Positions 1 through 11,022 of a stretch of 64,000 bases of DNA are shown one piece after another. The notes under the pieces were generated by a model, which did no database searches, was not told where the DNA came from, and saw nothing but the letters and a program-made list of their open reading frames with translations. This DNA comes from Magicicada septendecula (taxonomy: Eukaryota > Arthropoda > Insecta > Hemiptera > Cicadidae), in contig CM068371.1 of the NCBI GenBank assembly GCA_034769895.1, forward strand, positions 402,209,469-402,273,468, in the 5' to 3' direction. A program made the position numbers and the translations under genes. Every line of letters begins with the position of its first letter. The stretch's first letter is position 1.

Positions 1-699
1 ATCACCTGTATGGCAGGCAAAAAAAAATTTTTTTTTTTTTCAAAAAAATTTAAATTTATCAAAATATACTTTTCTCAATATTCAGAAACATTTAAAATCA
101 TTTAATTCAATTAAAGGACAAAATTGCATCAATCAATTACTAGAAGCAGGTCTTGTCTCTAACATCAACCATCAGCTGATCTCTCTGGGTCAAGTCAACG
201 GCCTTGACATACATATGTTACACAGAGCTACATCATGAAATACATGAAACGTCTTTAAAATTCTTTACCTTAGTACAACATAATAAAATAATACATTTAA
301 AATTAACATGATTATTATTACAATAAACAATAATATTTACATTTAAATTGACCAAAATTACACATCTTATAGCTTTATATCATTCTCAAATTCTATTGAA
401 ATCTGTCACTCGTTTCAATTAATTTTATATTTTGACTATGACTTTCTTTCTTTAACATTTCCATTCTCAATTAGTTTGGGTGACTCAATTATTTATAACA
501 TTTCAATTTACAACTTGGCATTTATATATTTATAATCTTCCCCCCTTCTGACTCGAATACTCACTTAACAGTTTTAACTAATATGACACCCCTCTATCAA
601 ACAGCTACCACCCATTCTCTATCCATAACTTACTACTCAAACTCAATTAGCATCAGTCTACGCTTATAACAAAATACTCTCTACCCCTTTGTACTCAGG

Positions 700-835
700 A
701 TGTGTGTTCCCTTCCCACTGCTCATTCCCTTATGTTGGTTCCTGGACCCTCCCTAGGTAACCCTTTCCGGCGCTAATCGGTTCCCCTCCCGCCACAACGC
801 TTTTTGTTGAGGACTCCTTATCACACCACCCCCCT
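700..835 (-). repeat. Decayed pol-derived block in element A
   Basis: This GC-richer island in AT-rich interior aligns by eye with the protease-RT linker of the Gypsy pol at 11060-11230. Shared words on the minus strand include GCGTTGTGGC and GGGAACACACATCCT. Similar blocks lie in B (18240-18430), C (21360-21540) and E (50445-50600). It has no useful reading frame. It is probably left over from the autonomous ancestor. Confidence 0.55.
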
Positions 836-1806
836 TATAAAATTACCCATCAACTAATTACTCACACATTACATCACTTTCATCTACAAAATATCTCCAT
901 TTATTTATCACCTCAATATATCAATCATTACTCTACATATTTTCCCCATAACTACTGTGTCACTATCAATATTCAAATTCTACATTACTTTTATTCACAA
1001 CAATCTTACTTTGTTCAACTCCCCTTTTAATCTTAACTTGGACTGATTTAAATGTCCTAACGAAATAATAATCACCCAAATTCTAACATTTACCACATTT
1101 TACATTACAGTTACCATTGAAAAATCAAAATTATCTCAAATACATTTTACTATTTAATTAAAAATTTCTTAAACACATTGAACCTTTTAACTTTTACATC
1201 AAACATTTTGCTGTATATAAATTGCATAAAAAAAATCATACTTACAGTACATCACTCAACACTGTCATAGACAAACAAATATAAACATCAAACACCAATA
1301 ACTCCATGTACCTTCTGAAACATTTTAACAACCATGTTATTCCACAAACTAAACACAATTTAACATTTATTTATTTATTAATTATTAACAAATTTAAATC
1401 TCAAAATAATTTATATTCATCAGCACAATTCAATTATCTAACATTTTAAATCACTCAAAATATTTAAAGATCTCAAATTACTTTAATTCCAGCAATTATT
1501 GAAAACACAACATATTTAATTACCTTGCTTCAACACAATCACAATTCATTTATTATCGTCTTCAAAATTATTCTCATTATTTATTTAGTCTGTCAAAATA
1601 TTATTATTATTATTAAAACAATTTCTACTACATACACGTATTGTTTACATTACATACTTGTTACAATACAAACACAGTTAATTTCACTAAAATTTATTTA
1701 CAAATCTTTGTCATTATTTTTCTGTTTTCCACACCTCATTTCCTAATTCAGCAAGGTCATAACCATAAATTAAAATATTTAGAATGTCCATTTACTTATT
1801 TTTTAA

Positions 1807-3116
1807 TCAACCTCCATCATCGTATAATAGTCTTATTTTTTTATAACACTTCTCATTCTTACTCACACTCAATTTATTATTATTATTATAATAACCCATT
1901 AACTCTATCTCATTCATTGTACCATTATACTTTATAGGATTATTCCCTTCTATTATTTCATAAACCTTGTCAACATTAGTTATTTTTGTCCAGTCTCCAT
2001 CAGTACTTTTGGTTAACATCAGGTAAGTTATTTTATCATCATCATCAAAATAATTATCCATCTCTATTTTACAAGTTAAGTATTTTATATTGTTTATCTT
2101 CACCACTTCTAACCGCTCTCTCAGCTCTTTATAATTTCTCTTTAACTGATATAATATTATCTCTCTATCTGCACACAACTCTCTCTTAAAACATCTTTCA
2201 TCATCATAACACCTGTCACTCATTCCCCCCTGAACCAACTCATTCCATGCAAAGGGCCACACAAACTTACTATATGTCTTGGCACTTCCAAGATCATCAC
2301 AAAAAATAAAGGGACCACTGAAGACACCTCGTCTTCCATACAACTACAGGAGGAAACTCTGTCCTCATAAAACCACTGTGAACACCCTGTTTCACCATAA
2401 ACTAAGGGAAAACTTGCCCTTTGCACCTCTAAACTTCCATCACACACACTCCCCATTTCTTCCACACTTTCTCTGCTCATAACCTTACTCTCTAACACCA
2501 CGTTTTCACTTTCACCACTGATATCATTCGTTAATTCATTGTTATCATTATCACTATTACTCATCTGGTTAATTATTCCTTCACTACTTTTCATTATATT
2601 ACTACCCCCACAAACACTTACCTGTTTTGATTCACCTGTATCTGTTCGCCACTCTCCCATTTTCTCAATAAGTTTATCAACTATATTATTTAAAATGCAC
2701 AGTGTGCTACATAAATATTTCATCATATGCGTCTTATAATCAGATTCACTCGTATCATTACTTACCTCATTATCTGCCACCTGATCGACTTTATTTCTGT
2801 TAAATTGGTTTGTCTCTTCACCACTTTCTGCCCCCATTATACTATCATTCTTAACATTAAATCTATTCACTGTCTTATTTTCTACCACTATTACTTCAAC
2901 TATCTTACTTTTATCATTTGTCATCTGACTACCAATACTAATATCATCACTATGCCTTTTAATTTTGGCAAATATTCCCTCTTCTTGTTCTTCCATCCGT
3001 GTTAAATTATCATCCAAATTACCCTACTCCTCGTCTATCATTTCATCTACAACCCCTCTAAATTCGCTTTCCCACTAATCCCACGCGAAACCAATATTCT
3101 CTTGTACCTCGGTCTT
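1807..3116 (-). pseudogene. Broken DDGG-type Gag-derived protein of element A
   Basis: Two overlapping frames (3017 to 2220, then 2343 to 1807) together cover the whole DDGG family protein, so there is at least one frameshift near 2280-2340. Upstream, the frame stays alignable with element E's start, but the ATG is AAG at 3116-3114 and two in-frame stops lie before residue Met at 3017. The middle carries the motif I-E-K-M-G-E-W-R, then FP-VYGET--SQ and PFAW, which are shared with element D. The end has STDGDWT and finishes KKIRLLYDDGG. Function is unknown; the family is described under B. Confidence 0.75.
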
Positions 3117-3365
3117 GTTCAAAATTTATTTATATCATACCCTTTATATACAACAACAATAATTATACATACACAATCCAAATATTCCACCCATAAACTC
3201 GTTATCCAACTGGAAAAGTAAATACAATAATTTCACAAGCAATTACGCTACCCAAACATAACCTAATTTAACGTAATTATGTACGATAATTTTTTACAAA
3301 TACGCCGTTACCAATTCCTATTTCTGTGCCTCAAAACAGGTCTAGTTCATATAATATTTATACGA

Positions 3366-3385
3366 ACATCCTGGCAGGGTCGCCA
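3366..3385 (-). other. Primer binding site of element A (tRNA-Arg-like)
   Basis: On the minus strand, TGGCGACCCTGCCAGGATG begins one base after the LTR end. It starts with the TGG complementary to a tRNA CCA end and continues like the acceptor and T-arm of an arginine-type tRNA. Element E has a related site, while D and the 10967 fragment have lysine-type sites. Confidence 0.6.
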
Positions 3386-3386
3386 C

Positions 3387-4631
3387 TGTAAAGATACTAC
3401 TCTTTTTATCATTTTTTTAAAATAATACACTAATATAGTACTACGACTTGCACTCACCGCTGCCAGAATTTTACTTACCGTCATAGTCCCCGTTAAACTT
3501 ACCTTATTAAACTGCCCAGGTCGCCACGATATTTTATGGTTTAATATCGAAACCTCTACACTCTTGCCCTTATAAAAATCCCGCTATCTGACTACCCTTA
3601 AAACTCAGAAAACCCCTAGAACGTTAGACGAGGTTGTCAGCACAGAATAGGAAATGGTTATGGCGCAATAACTAAACTAACACATTTTATATTATGAAAC
3701 AAATATGTTTACTGTTCCTCTTACTTGTTTCTTTTCTCTTTGAAAATTATACCAAATAGAAATACAATCAATCATATGGTATTGAGATGGTAATTGATAT
3801 GCTAAATTTTATATAGATAAATTTATAAAGACAGCCCAGTATTTGCATACACACACTTCATTCACACTCATTTAAAATGTTCCCTTAACTTAGAGAGCGC
3901 TCTTTTACATTTGAAATAATTCTGACAAAAATGGGTCGTCGCCTACTTAACTCTCCGTTTCCTACCTCACCTCGTTCCGCACTACGTACATGTCTGAATA
4001 TTCTGTTCGTTCACCACCTGTTCAATTCTTCTTTTCTTTCACTCCACTTACGCCACTCCAAACTATTGTTTCACTATAAACTTTTACAATTGAAATAATT
4101 TATTTGGAGCTCCTGAGTCTTAGCAGGCGGCTAGCCGACGCCGCGGCTGAAGGTCGACTGCCGTTACATGCGGGCGGAAGTTACTGCCTTTCTTGCTACC
4201 AAATTTCGTCGCTGTTCACAGCCTTCATGTGGCAAATTGTTAGTAGTGGCACCGGGAACATGGTTTGTGAGTGCTCCCAAAGCGTTGACAAAATTTCACT
4301 GCCTTTCGTCACGTTACTCAATTGGTTGAAGTTTCAATTACGTTTCCGGCTGCTTCCGAGCACATGGCGAGCAAATCTTACAAAAGCCATTTTGGTTCGG
4401 CTTGGTCCGAGTGTCGTCTGTGCGCCCCGCTGATGTTCGTGCGTTTGTGTGCGTCACACAGCACGGAAGTTCTTGGAATTCAATTGCGTTCTCAAACATA
4501 CATCGCATTCCATTGTCCTTTGTCTGAACCACACCGTTTTATGTAGTGGACTTTCTGTGTTGATTCCAAATGTTTAATAATTTTGAATAAAATTTATATT
4601 GTAATAAAATACCCCCTTTTGTCCCATTACA
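3387..4631 (-). repeat. 5' LTR of element A
   Basis: On the plus strand it starts TGTAAAGAT next to the primer binding site and ends GTCCCATTACA, giving a 1245 bp LTR with TG...CA ends. A GGTAAGT splice-donor sequence on the minus strand lies at 3473-3479, near the U5 end, as in the other elements. AATAAA-like signals occur near 4590-4605. Short open frames inside the LTR, such as 4104-4433, are not supported as genes. Confidence 0.75.
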
Positions 4632-4656
4632 ACTTTTTGATATGGTACTAAAGGTA

Positions 4657-5083
4657 CACTAAAAACTTTCCGAATTTGGTGGGACCGCACCCGTTTCGGA
4701 TAAACCGAAACTTCTATTTAAATAATAATACATATGTAAGTACAGTAACTTTATTTAATAATAATAATTTAAAAGTTACTCACAGTGAATGTAACACAAT
4801 AAACTATAAAACGGCACTGCACTGTAAATTATAGTTTCTACAGTACTGGAACACTGCTATCACTTGTTCGTACAGTAATCAATCATAGTTTCTTGGCTAA
4901 GCTTTGAAGCTCGTTTGCTGGCTTCCCGATGTCGAAGTCGTTTCATTGTTAGAAGTTCTGCAGGGGAAGTTTCGTCTTGTCGCTCCAAATACGAAAGGAC
5001 AGGAAAATGCTTTTGTGTATTTTTAAAATTTACTAAAAATTGTTTCGGATAAACCGGATTTTCAGATAAATGAGTTTTTAGTG
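4657..5083. mobile_element. Tigger-derived deletion element (MITE-like), TA target
   Basis: The 427 bp segment begins CACTAAAAACTTTCCGAA and ends GAGTTTTTAGTG, so the outer 10-12 bases are inverted repeats, and TA flanks both ends (4655-4656 and 5084-5085). Inside, both arms repeat a word like TTTCGGATAAACCG. This fits an internally deleted relative of pogo/Tigger transposons. Confidence 0.7.
4860..5000 (-). pseudogene. C-terminal remnant of a Tigger-type transposase
   Basis: The last part of a minus-strand frame resembles the C-terminus of the transposase at 7762: leucine and basic residues, then alternating A/S/K, then a D-Y ending (LLTMKRLRHREA...MIDY against LLLRKVRNIAAQ...MTDYF). The N-terminal HTH and the DDE core are missing. 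The element would depend on a full-length transposase. Confidence 0.5.
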
Positions 5084-5231
5084 TACTAAGCATCCATAGA
5101 TATTTTAAATAATTATTAAAAGTGGAAGTTTTTTCAAATGAAAACGGAGACTTTGTAATATACTTCCTTTTTATAGATTTTGAATTATTTTAATTTTGTT
5201 TACTTTATTCGTACATTGCCCGGACGCCATC

Positions 5232-6327
5232 TTTACTATTTACCAACAGTGAGATATAAAATTTACTTACCTTCGGGCCAGTTTTGGTTAGGCGAACGGA
5301 AATAGCAGAACGTGTTATTTTCAATAAATTACTCTTATATTTTTTGTTTACCAATGACATTCCCCTTTTATTTTACTCATAACACTTGTACATTGAATCC
5401 TACTTCAAAAAAATGAAAACATCTACTCGGCCATGAGGCGCAATTTATACAATCAAGTTAGAAGTAATTATTACCCTCAACATTTAACTCTCCCACCGAA
5501 ATAAAGTATAATAAATCATCAATTTAAATTATATATAGATAATAGATCACAACCCAGCACTTCTTAAATATAGATTCTTTATACTCACTCAATCACGCAC
5601 GCTTTCATGCGGTACATATGTTATATTCCCCTTTTGAGCTCATTTTAGTAAAACAGTTCTTTTAACAAAATTTATAATGGTTTTGAATTGATTTATGTCT
5701 GACTGAAGAATTTATATGATGTCTCGTTCTATTACTTATCTTGTTACAACAGGTGAGTCCATCTTACTGCGCACTTTCGATCATTCCTGCTATTTCTTGG
5801 TCTCCCGCACTTTGCTGAAATAACGTACTTCTACATCATAACTGTTAACTAATATTTTGCAATTACGATCCGATTTTGTTGATACTTTCACATTTTTGTT
5901 TGGGTGCACCCGCGATTTCGTTTTCGAACTTTTATCTGTGACCGGCTGGCACTAGCTGTATTACGTGACTGGGGACGAATGTACTGCGTTATTTTCTGAG
6001 GTGGAGAGGGGATCACGTGACCAAATCTTATTGTCTTCTGAATATGATGAACCAGTTTTCAAGGCGAGGCGAATTGCGCACTGCATTCCAAGTGACGTCT
6101 TTATAGGCTTGGCTGTTATGTAAATGGTGACTTCATCGGTTAAAGTTCGTTTGGCTAAATATATCTGTTGTTTTTGCGTCTACAATGTTGACCTTGATAC
6201 AATTTCCTGCACTTGCCTGCATTGTTACAAAACTCTACCATTATTATTAATGTTTTTGAATTAACAATAAAATTTATATTTGTTTTCCCCCCATACCACT
6301 ATGTGGACTGAAATGTCCCGTTACAAC
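5232..6327 (-). repeat. Old LTR of the same Gypsy family
   Basis: The right end is TGTCCCGTTACA at 6327. Patches near 6050-6290 match the Gypsy LTR at 26700-27023: TTTTCAAGGCG, GTTGACCTTGA, CAATAAAATTTATA. The left edge is less certain. A TGGCGTCCGGG word on the minus strand at 5218-5228 sits where a primer binding site would be, and ACTTACC (splice donor on minus) follows at 5264-5270. It is more diverged than the other LTRs here. It may be a solo LTR or one end of a lost element. Confidence 0.55.
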
Positions 6328-7225
6328 TTTCAAAATGAACATTAATATCAGTACTATTCTTTCATCTTGTAACCACTACCTGGGTACAGAAGAATTCTGT
6401 AATTACATCTGCATTTGATAAGGAGTATTTTTTCAGGCTTTGTGCAATGTGATGATTTGGAATATTGATAGCCTTAAAATTAACTTGTATTAGGATCAGA
6501 TTTATTTTTATACAGTTTGTCTTATGTAGATGTTGTTTTCTTTTGATTTAAGATAATTAAGTTTTAAGTTTCTATTCAAATATACCAATTGCAAATAAAT
6601 ATGTTTTTCTCTGAATTTCATAAATAGACCATATAAAAATCACTGCACTATGGCTCTATTTTAGTTTCTGTTTATTTAGTTTTTGCCACCCCAAGTACCA
6701 TTTTATTTTATATGTATTCAGTAATTATCATATGCATTTACACACTCTCTGTTCCTTAAATTTTCTTGCACAATCCCATGCCTATTTCTTGTACAGTAAT
6801 GTGCTTTCCATTAGAACCTCATTGTTGTTGACGTTTCTCTCTCCTCCCCCTCCTTCCAGGATTAAGCAGGTCTCCACCATGACCACCTTGACTATCATTC
6901 TCCTGCTCATACATTCAAGCTTTCCATGGTATTCTCTCTACATACATTTCACATTCCCTCCATATTTCCTTGTATAGTGTTGCTTTTTTTATTATTGAGT
7001 GTACTTCTAATTCTTCTCTAATAAGATTTATTTGTTATATCGTCTACCCGCATAACCGTTATATCTTGTATAACCATCACTGCATTAAGAAATTTTAGTT
7101 TTATAGATCCAAACAGCAAAGTTTGAAATACTGATACAGGTTTTATAAAATTTTATTAGAATATCTCTCTCACAGTTTTCCCTTTCATAGTTTGTCTTAT
7201 AGTTCCATATATACTCTGATAGCTG
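6328..7225. other. No recognisable feature; probably host spacer
   Basis: About 900 bases of AT-rich DNA between the old LTR and the Gypsy element. No convincing exon, RNA gene or repeat structure is seen. The open frame at 6732-6977 has the hydrophobic, low-complexity look of chance coding. Confidence 0.5.
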
Positions 7226-7478
7226 TGTTAACTTATATCTTTTTTACTTACCTTTTATATTTTTTAGTTAACATTTTTACACTGTTTACACTTTGTTAGT
7301 TCAGGTAGTCGCCATGTTGTTGTTACCAACACAAAAATTTTACGTACGGGGCCAGGATTCCATAAACGAGCGAAGAAACACAATGGTTGTAGAGAAATAA
7401 TAGACTTTGATTGAATTAGATAAAACTTGTGTTTATTAATGATCTGAATTTTTCATATTTTAATAACAAAATGGAATA

Positions 7479-9717
7479 CAGTAAAACTTTGATTAACCGT
7501 CAGTGTCGGGACCGGGACCGTGACGGTTAATCGAATAGACGGATAACAGAAAAACCTTAAACAACAACCCATCCCCATCCATTGCATATGAACGAATGAT
7601 AAAAAATGCACGTTTATGAACTGGAAATGCACTGTACATACATGTATTTTATTTTACAGAAACAAACAATATACAATTTACATTAAGTACAGTATATGTA
7701 GTACAACATATGTACTGTACATATTGTTACATGAACTTACGCTCTAGACGTACATACATATTCAAATTTTAAAATAGTCTGTCATTTTCTTTTGTTTCTT
7801 CGAGGCTCGTGCTTTCTGAGCGGCAATGTTCCGTACTTTACGTAGGAGAAGTATCTGCGTTGCGTTTGCCTCTTCTTGCCCCTCAAACCACTCAATGCAT
7901 TTTGATAACATTGTTTCTGCTTCTGTATGGCTTAACGTAGTTTTTTCATTCAAAATATAACACTCGTCTTCGTCAATTTCTTCTTCTTCGTTGTCAATCA
8001 CACTGGAAACAATTTCATCGTCGTTCAAAATGTCAAAGCCTCCGTCCAATTTGTCACATGCCAACCACTCTGTTACTTCTGCTGGCGTTATGTCTTCAGC
8101 ATTCGGTACATTATTGCACAGTTGCACAATTTCGTCGACACTAACATTCCCAGTTTCTTAGGTTCGCCATCATTAGCTTCAGGCCAGAGTTTATTCCACC
8201 CATTTTTAAGATTTGACACTTGAAGATCATCCCATGCAGCAGCAACATTGAAAATTGCATCTTTTATGTTGTACATTTTCCAAAACTCTTTTACAGACAT
8301 TTCATCATCAGATGAAATCAAACTTCCAATAAAAGCTTTCCTATAACAACGTTTCATGTTTTCGATTATGCCCTGGTCCATAGGCTGGATTAGTGGTGTT
8401 GTGTTTGCCGGAAGGAAGAGGCATGTTATTTTGCCATCATCACTTCTAATTCCGCAAGTGGGATGTGCTGGAGCATTGTCCATTAGCAGCAATGCTTCCT
8501 GTGGTAACTGCATTTCAGCCAAGTGAGCTCTAACTTGTGGTACAAACACTTTGTGGAACCAATCGGAAAAAATATCTTGAGATATCCAAGCACTCTTTTG
8601 AGCGTAATAGGTAGCAGGCAATGCGTTCAAATTAAAATTTTTGAATGCACGAGGTGTTTTTGCTTTTCCAATCACAAGCAGGGGTAACCTGTGATTGCCG
8701 GTGGCATTTGCACAAACCATTAAAGTGATCCGATCTTTTTGGACTTTAAAACCCGGAGCTGATGTCTCCGAAAGTGATGCCAATGTCTTTTGTGGTAAAG
8801 CTTTCCAATTGAGCCCGGTTTCGTCGATATTGTACACTTGTTCCCTAACGAGGTTTAATTTGGCCACTTTCTCTTTAAATTGTTCTCTGTACTCGGCAAT
8901 AACTGCGCTATTTGCATTAAGTTTTTCACCACTAATGTCTAGTTTCCGAATGCCATGGCGACACTTAAACTTATCGAGCCATCCTATGCTTGCTTTAAAA
9001 TTAGGATCTCCGTCAAGTTTTTTGTTCATTTCAACTGCCTTGGCCATTATTACGGGGCCTGAAAGTGGGATTCCTTGACTCCGTGCTTGTATAAACCATT
9101 GATACATAACAGTGTCCAGTTGGTCATATTTTGCTGATTTCATGGTTTTACGAGTCTTAGGATCTCCATCGATGTTTTGCATTTTTGAAACATGTTGTTC
9201 TATTTTTTCAGCATCGCGTTTAATGTCATTCACTGTCGTTCTTCCAGCGCCGTAAATGAGATCAATACTAGTGGGAGTTTCACCTTTTTTCAAACATTTA
9301 ATAATCTCAATTTTCTGGTTGAGATCTAACACGACCCGTTTACGCTTTTCAGCCATTTTTTAGCTGTTGCACAAAAACAAAAAAGAAAAGAAACAACAAC
9401 AAAACTCACTGGTGTGAATGTGTATGCCGAAACAATTAAGCCACTACGCAACAAATAACGTACAGCACCGAGCACAACAGCTTCTCAGCCACAACTGAAA
9501 CTGACCACGTGTGCGATAGCTAGTCGGCGGGCCAAGAACGTGACTCATCAATAGAACAATAGTGCGCCACTCCGGCGCCTCCGCCGCAGCAGTAAAGCGA
9601 GGATGATTTTTCGTGGCAATCTGGTTACTGTACATAGAGTATGGACTGACAGTTAACAGAGTGACGGTTAACAGAAACTGAGGGTTAAAAGAGTGACGGT
9701 TAATCGAAGTTTCACTG
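7479..9717 (-). mobile_element. Tigger/pogo-family DNA transposon
   Basis: The 2239 bp element is bounded by inverted repeats, CAGTAAAACTTTGATTAACC and its near complement GGTTAATCGAAGTTTCACTG, with TA on both sides (7477-7478, 9718-9719). Repeats of the TGACGGTTAA type also occur at subterminal positions (near 7520 and 9660-9700). The empty site is preserved in the other LTR copy at about 26137 (GGAATCATTG), which confirms the insertion. The transposase inside is nearly intact, so the insertion looks young. Confidence 0.9.
7762..9356 (-). pseudogene. Tigger/jerky-like DDE transposase, one frameshift
   Basis: Two overlapping minus-strand frames (9356 to 8088, 422 residues; 8127 to 7762, 121 residues) cover a full transposase of about 530 residues, broken by a one-base shift near 8135-8150. 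Residues 5-55 are a Psq-type helix-turn-helix and about 75-135 a CENP-B-type DNA-binding domain. The DDE core has D178 in NIDETG, D293 in LLMDNAPAH and D327 in LIQPMDQG, giving about 33 residues between the last two. The C-terminal part is acidic and then basic, ending KKMTDYFKI. Family knowledge: this enzyme binds the terminal repeats and performs TA-targeted cut-and-paste. The domain layout resembles JRK/Tigger proteins. The long frame in the other direction at 8695-9078 is a shadow. Confidence 0.85.
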
Positions 9718-10395
9718 TAATTGTTTCCACAAATCCAAGATGGCTGCTATACATTTTCTCTACATCAGCCTTTATGCATGATACATTCATGCAATATATA
9801 TTTTGACTTCGAATTACTCTTGTTACATGTTGAAGTGAATACAGACAATTACTGCCGTTTTAATAATTAAAATTATTAAAGTTATGTCAATCACATAATG
9901 TAAACCAATGCTTTGTGATTTATAGGTACCTGTACACACTCACGCATACCCCCACACATACTATTTTCAACGGTACATTTTCTGTATTAATTGAGCTCAA
10001 ACATTAATAAGGGTTGGTAGTTTAAATTGTGTGAAAATGTCTACTTTCCTGCTTTGCTGTATCGAAGATCGAGTCAGGCGTCACTCATGTTTACGCTGTT
10101 ACTCTGCCGAACTATTAAATTTTTTCTTTTCAACTGCACTCACTGTCTCTACTTTACATTTTATACTTTTAGTTCTCAAAACAGGTTTAAATTCACATTT
10201 TTGGTTACATCGCTGGCCAGCAATTTAGGTAACGTGCAGTTCGGACGAAAGATGGTAGTCGACTGAGAATGACAGTATGGCGCTCATTTCTGAGGTGGAA
10301 AGGGTTGTCGTGTCATCAATTCTATTGTTCTCGGTGATGACGTCTTAGTTTTTCAAGGCGCAGCAATTACGTACGGCATTCTTTAATTGATGGCA

Positions 10396-11022
10396 AACTG
10401 TTGCGTGAGTGCGCTCGAACCAAGAAAGCGGTCAACACGAGACAGTGCAACAAACCACAGGGACCCACACGGCGGACGGGTAACTAACCACCCTAAATAT
10501 GCATATTAAAAAATCAGTTTAAAATGAATGTTGATAGTTACATGTAAACCTAAAAAATTGAGATCTCTAAGGGAAAGGGGTTTTTATAAAAAAAAAACAT
10601 CAAGGGTAAAAGACAAATTCCATACTGGTTCATTTAAAAAAATAAATAATTTGTCATAGGTTAGTTAAATGAGAAAGATTCCTTTGTTAATTTGTTTGAT
10701 TTTGTTATTTGTAACTAATTCAATGTATTACTAATGCAACATAATATACCAGAAAAGAAATATGAACTTTAATTGATATCAAAGTAAGACGAAGTAATTA
10801 ATTTGTTTAATAAACCAGAAGCGATTTGTTTTAACGCAAACTGTGTTATTATATTTGTACCGTTCATCCCAAATAATCCTTTCTGCAGCTGTGTTCGTCT
10901 GTAAAACCCTGGAGAAGAACCCTAAGGTAAGAGTTAATTAATTTGATAGAATTAATATAGTTTCACTGGCGCCCAAACAGGGACTCGAATATAGTTTATT
11001 AATGTGATAGAATTTATATTGT
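10396..11022 (+). repeat. Plus-strand LTR fragment with primer binding site
   Basis: This segment is unrelated to the Gypsy LTR on its left and pol on its right. It ends like a plus-strand LTR: AAGGTAAGAG (a U5 splice-donor sequence) near 10924, then TTTCA, then TGGCGCCCAAACAGGGACTC at 10967-10986, a lysine-type primer binding site. After it, about 35 bases (10992-11027) imperfectly repeat the LTR end (TAATTTGATAGAATTAATAT against TAATGTGATAGAATTTATAT). The U3 side and nearly all interior are missing. It sits inside a minus-strand element, so a rearrangement or deletion has joined two elements. Confidence 0.6.

Larger units (their letters stand above)
1..4631 (-). mobile_element. LTR retroelement A, partial (3' LTR lies left of the window)
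   Basis: Read on the minus strand, this holds a 5' LTR (3387-4631), a primer binding site, a broken DDGG-type reading frame (1807-3116) and about 1.8 kb of AT-rich noncoding interior that runs off the window. The interior at 1-250 matches the corresponding part of element E near 49720-49990 (poly-T tract, CAGCTGATC, GGTCAAGTC), so A and E are sister copies. No protease, RT or integrase is visible, so it looks non-autonomous. Because the left LTR is outside the window, the target duplication cannot be checked; ACTT follows the right LTR. Confidence 0.8.
7226..10395 (-). repeat. 3' LTR of the Gypsy element, interrupted and truncated
   Basis: 7226-7478 and 9718-10395 are colinear with the 5' LTR from 25883 to about 26805, with few differences. 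The Tigger transposon accounts for the gap. The homology stops at TTCTTTAATTGA (10395), so the last 215 or so bases, with the terminal TTACA, are missing. Open frames at 10027-10266 and 26442-26681 are the same LTR segment and are not taken as genes. Confidence 0.75.

Noticed and set aside
8695-9078. Plus-strand frame of 127 residues
   Set aside because: Antisense shadow of the Tigger transposase.
10027-10266. Frames in the Gypsy LTR (also 26442-26681)
   Set aside because: LTR copies, no conserved domain, preserved only by recent common origin.
10967-10986. tRNA gene
   Set aside because: The match to a lysine-tRNA 3' end is just the length of a primer binding site; there is no cloverleaf.
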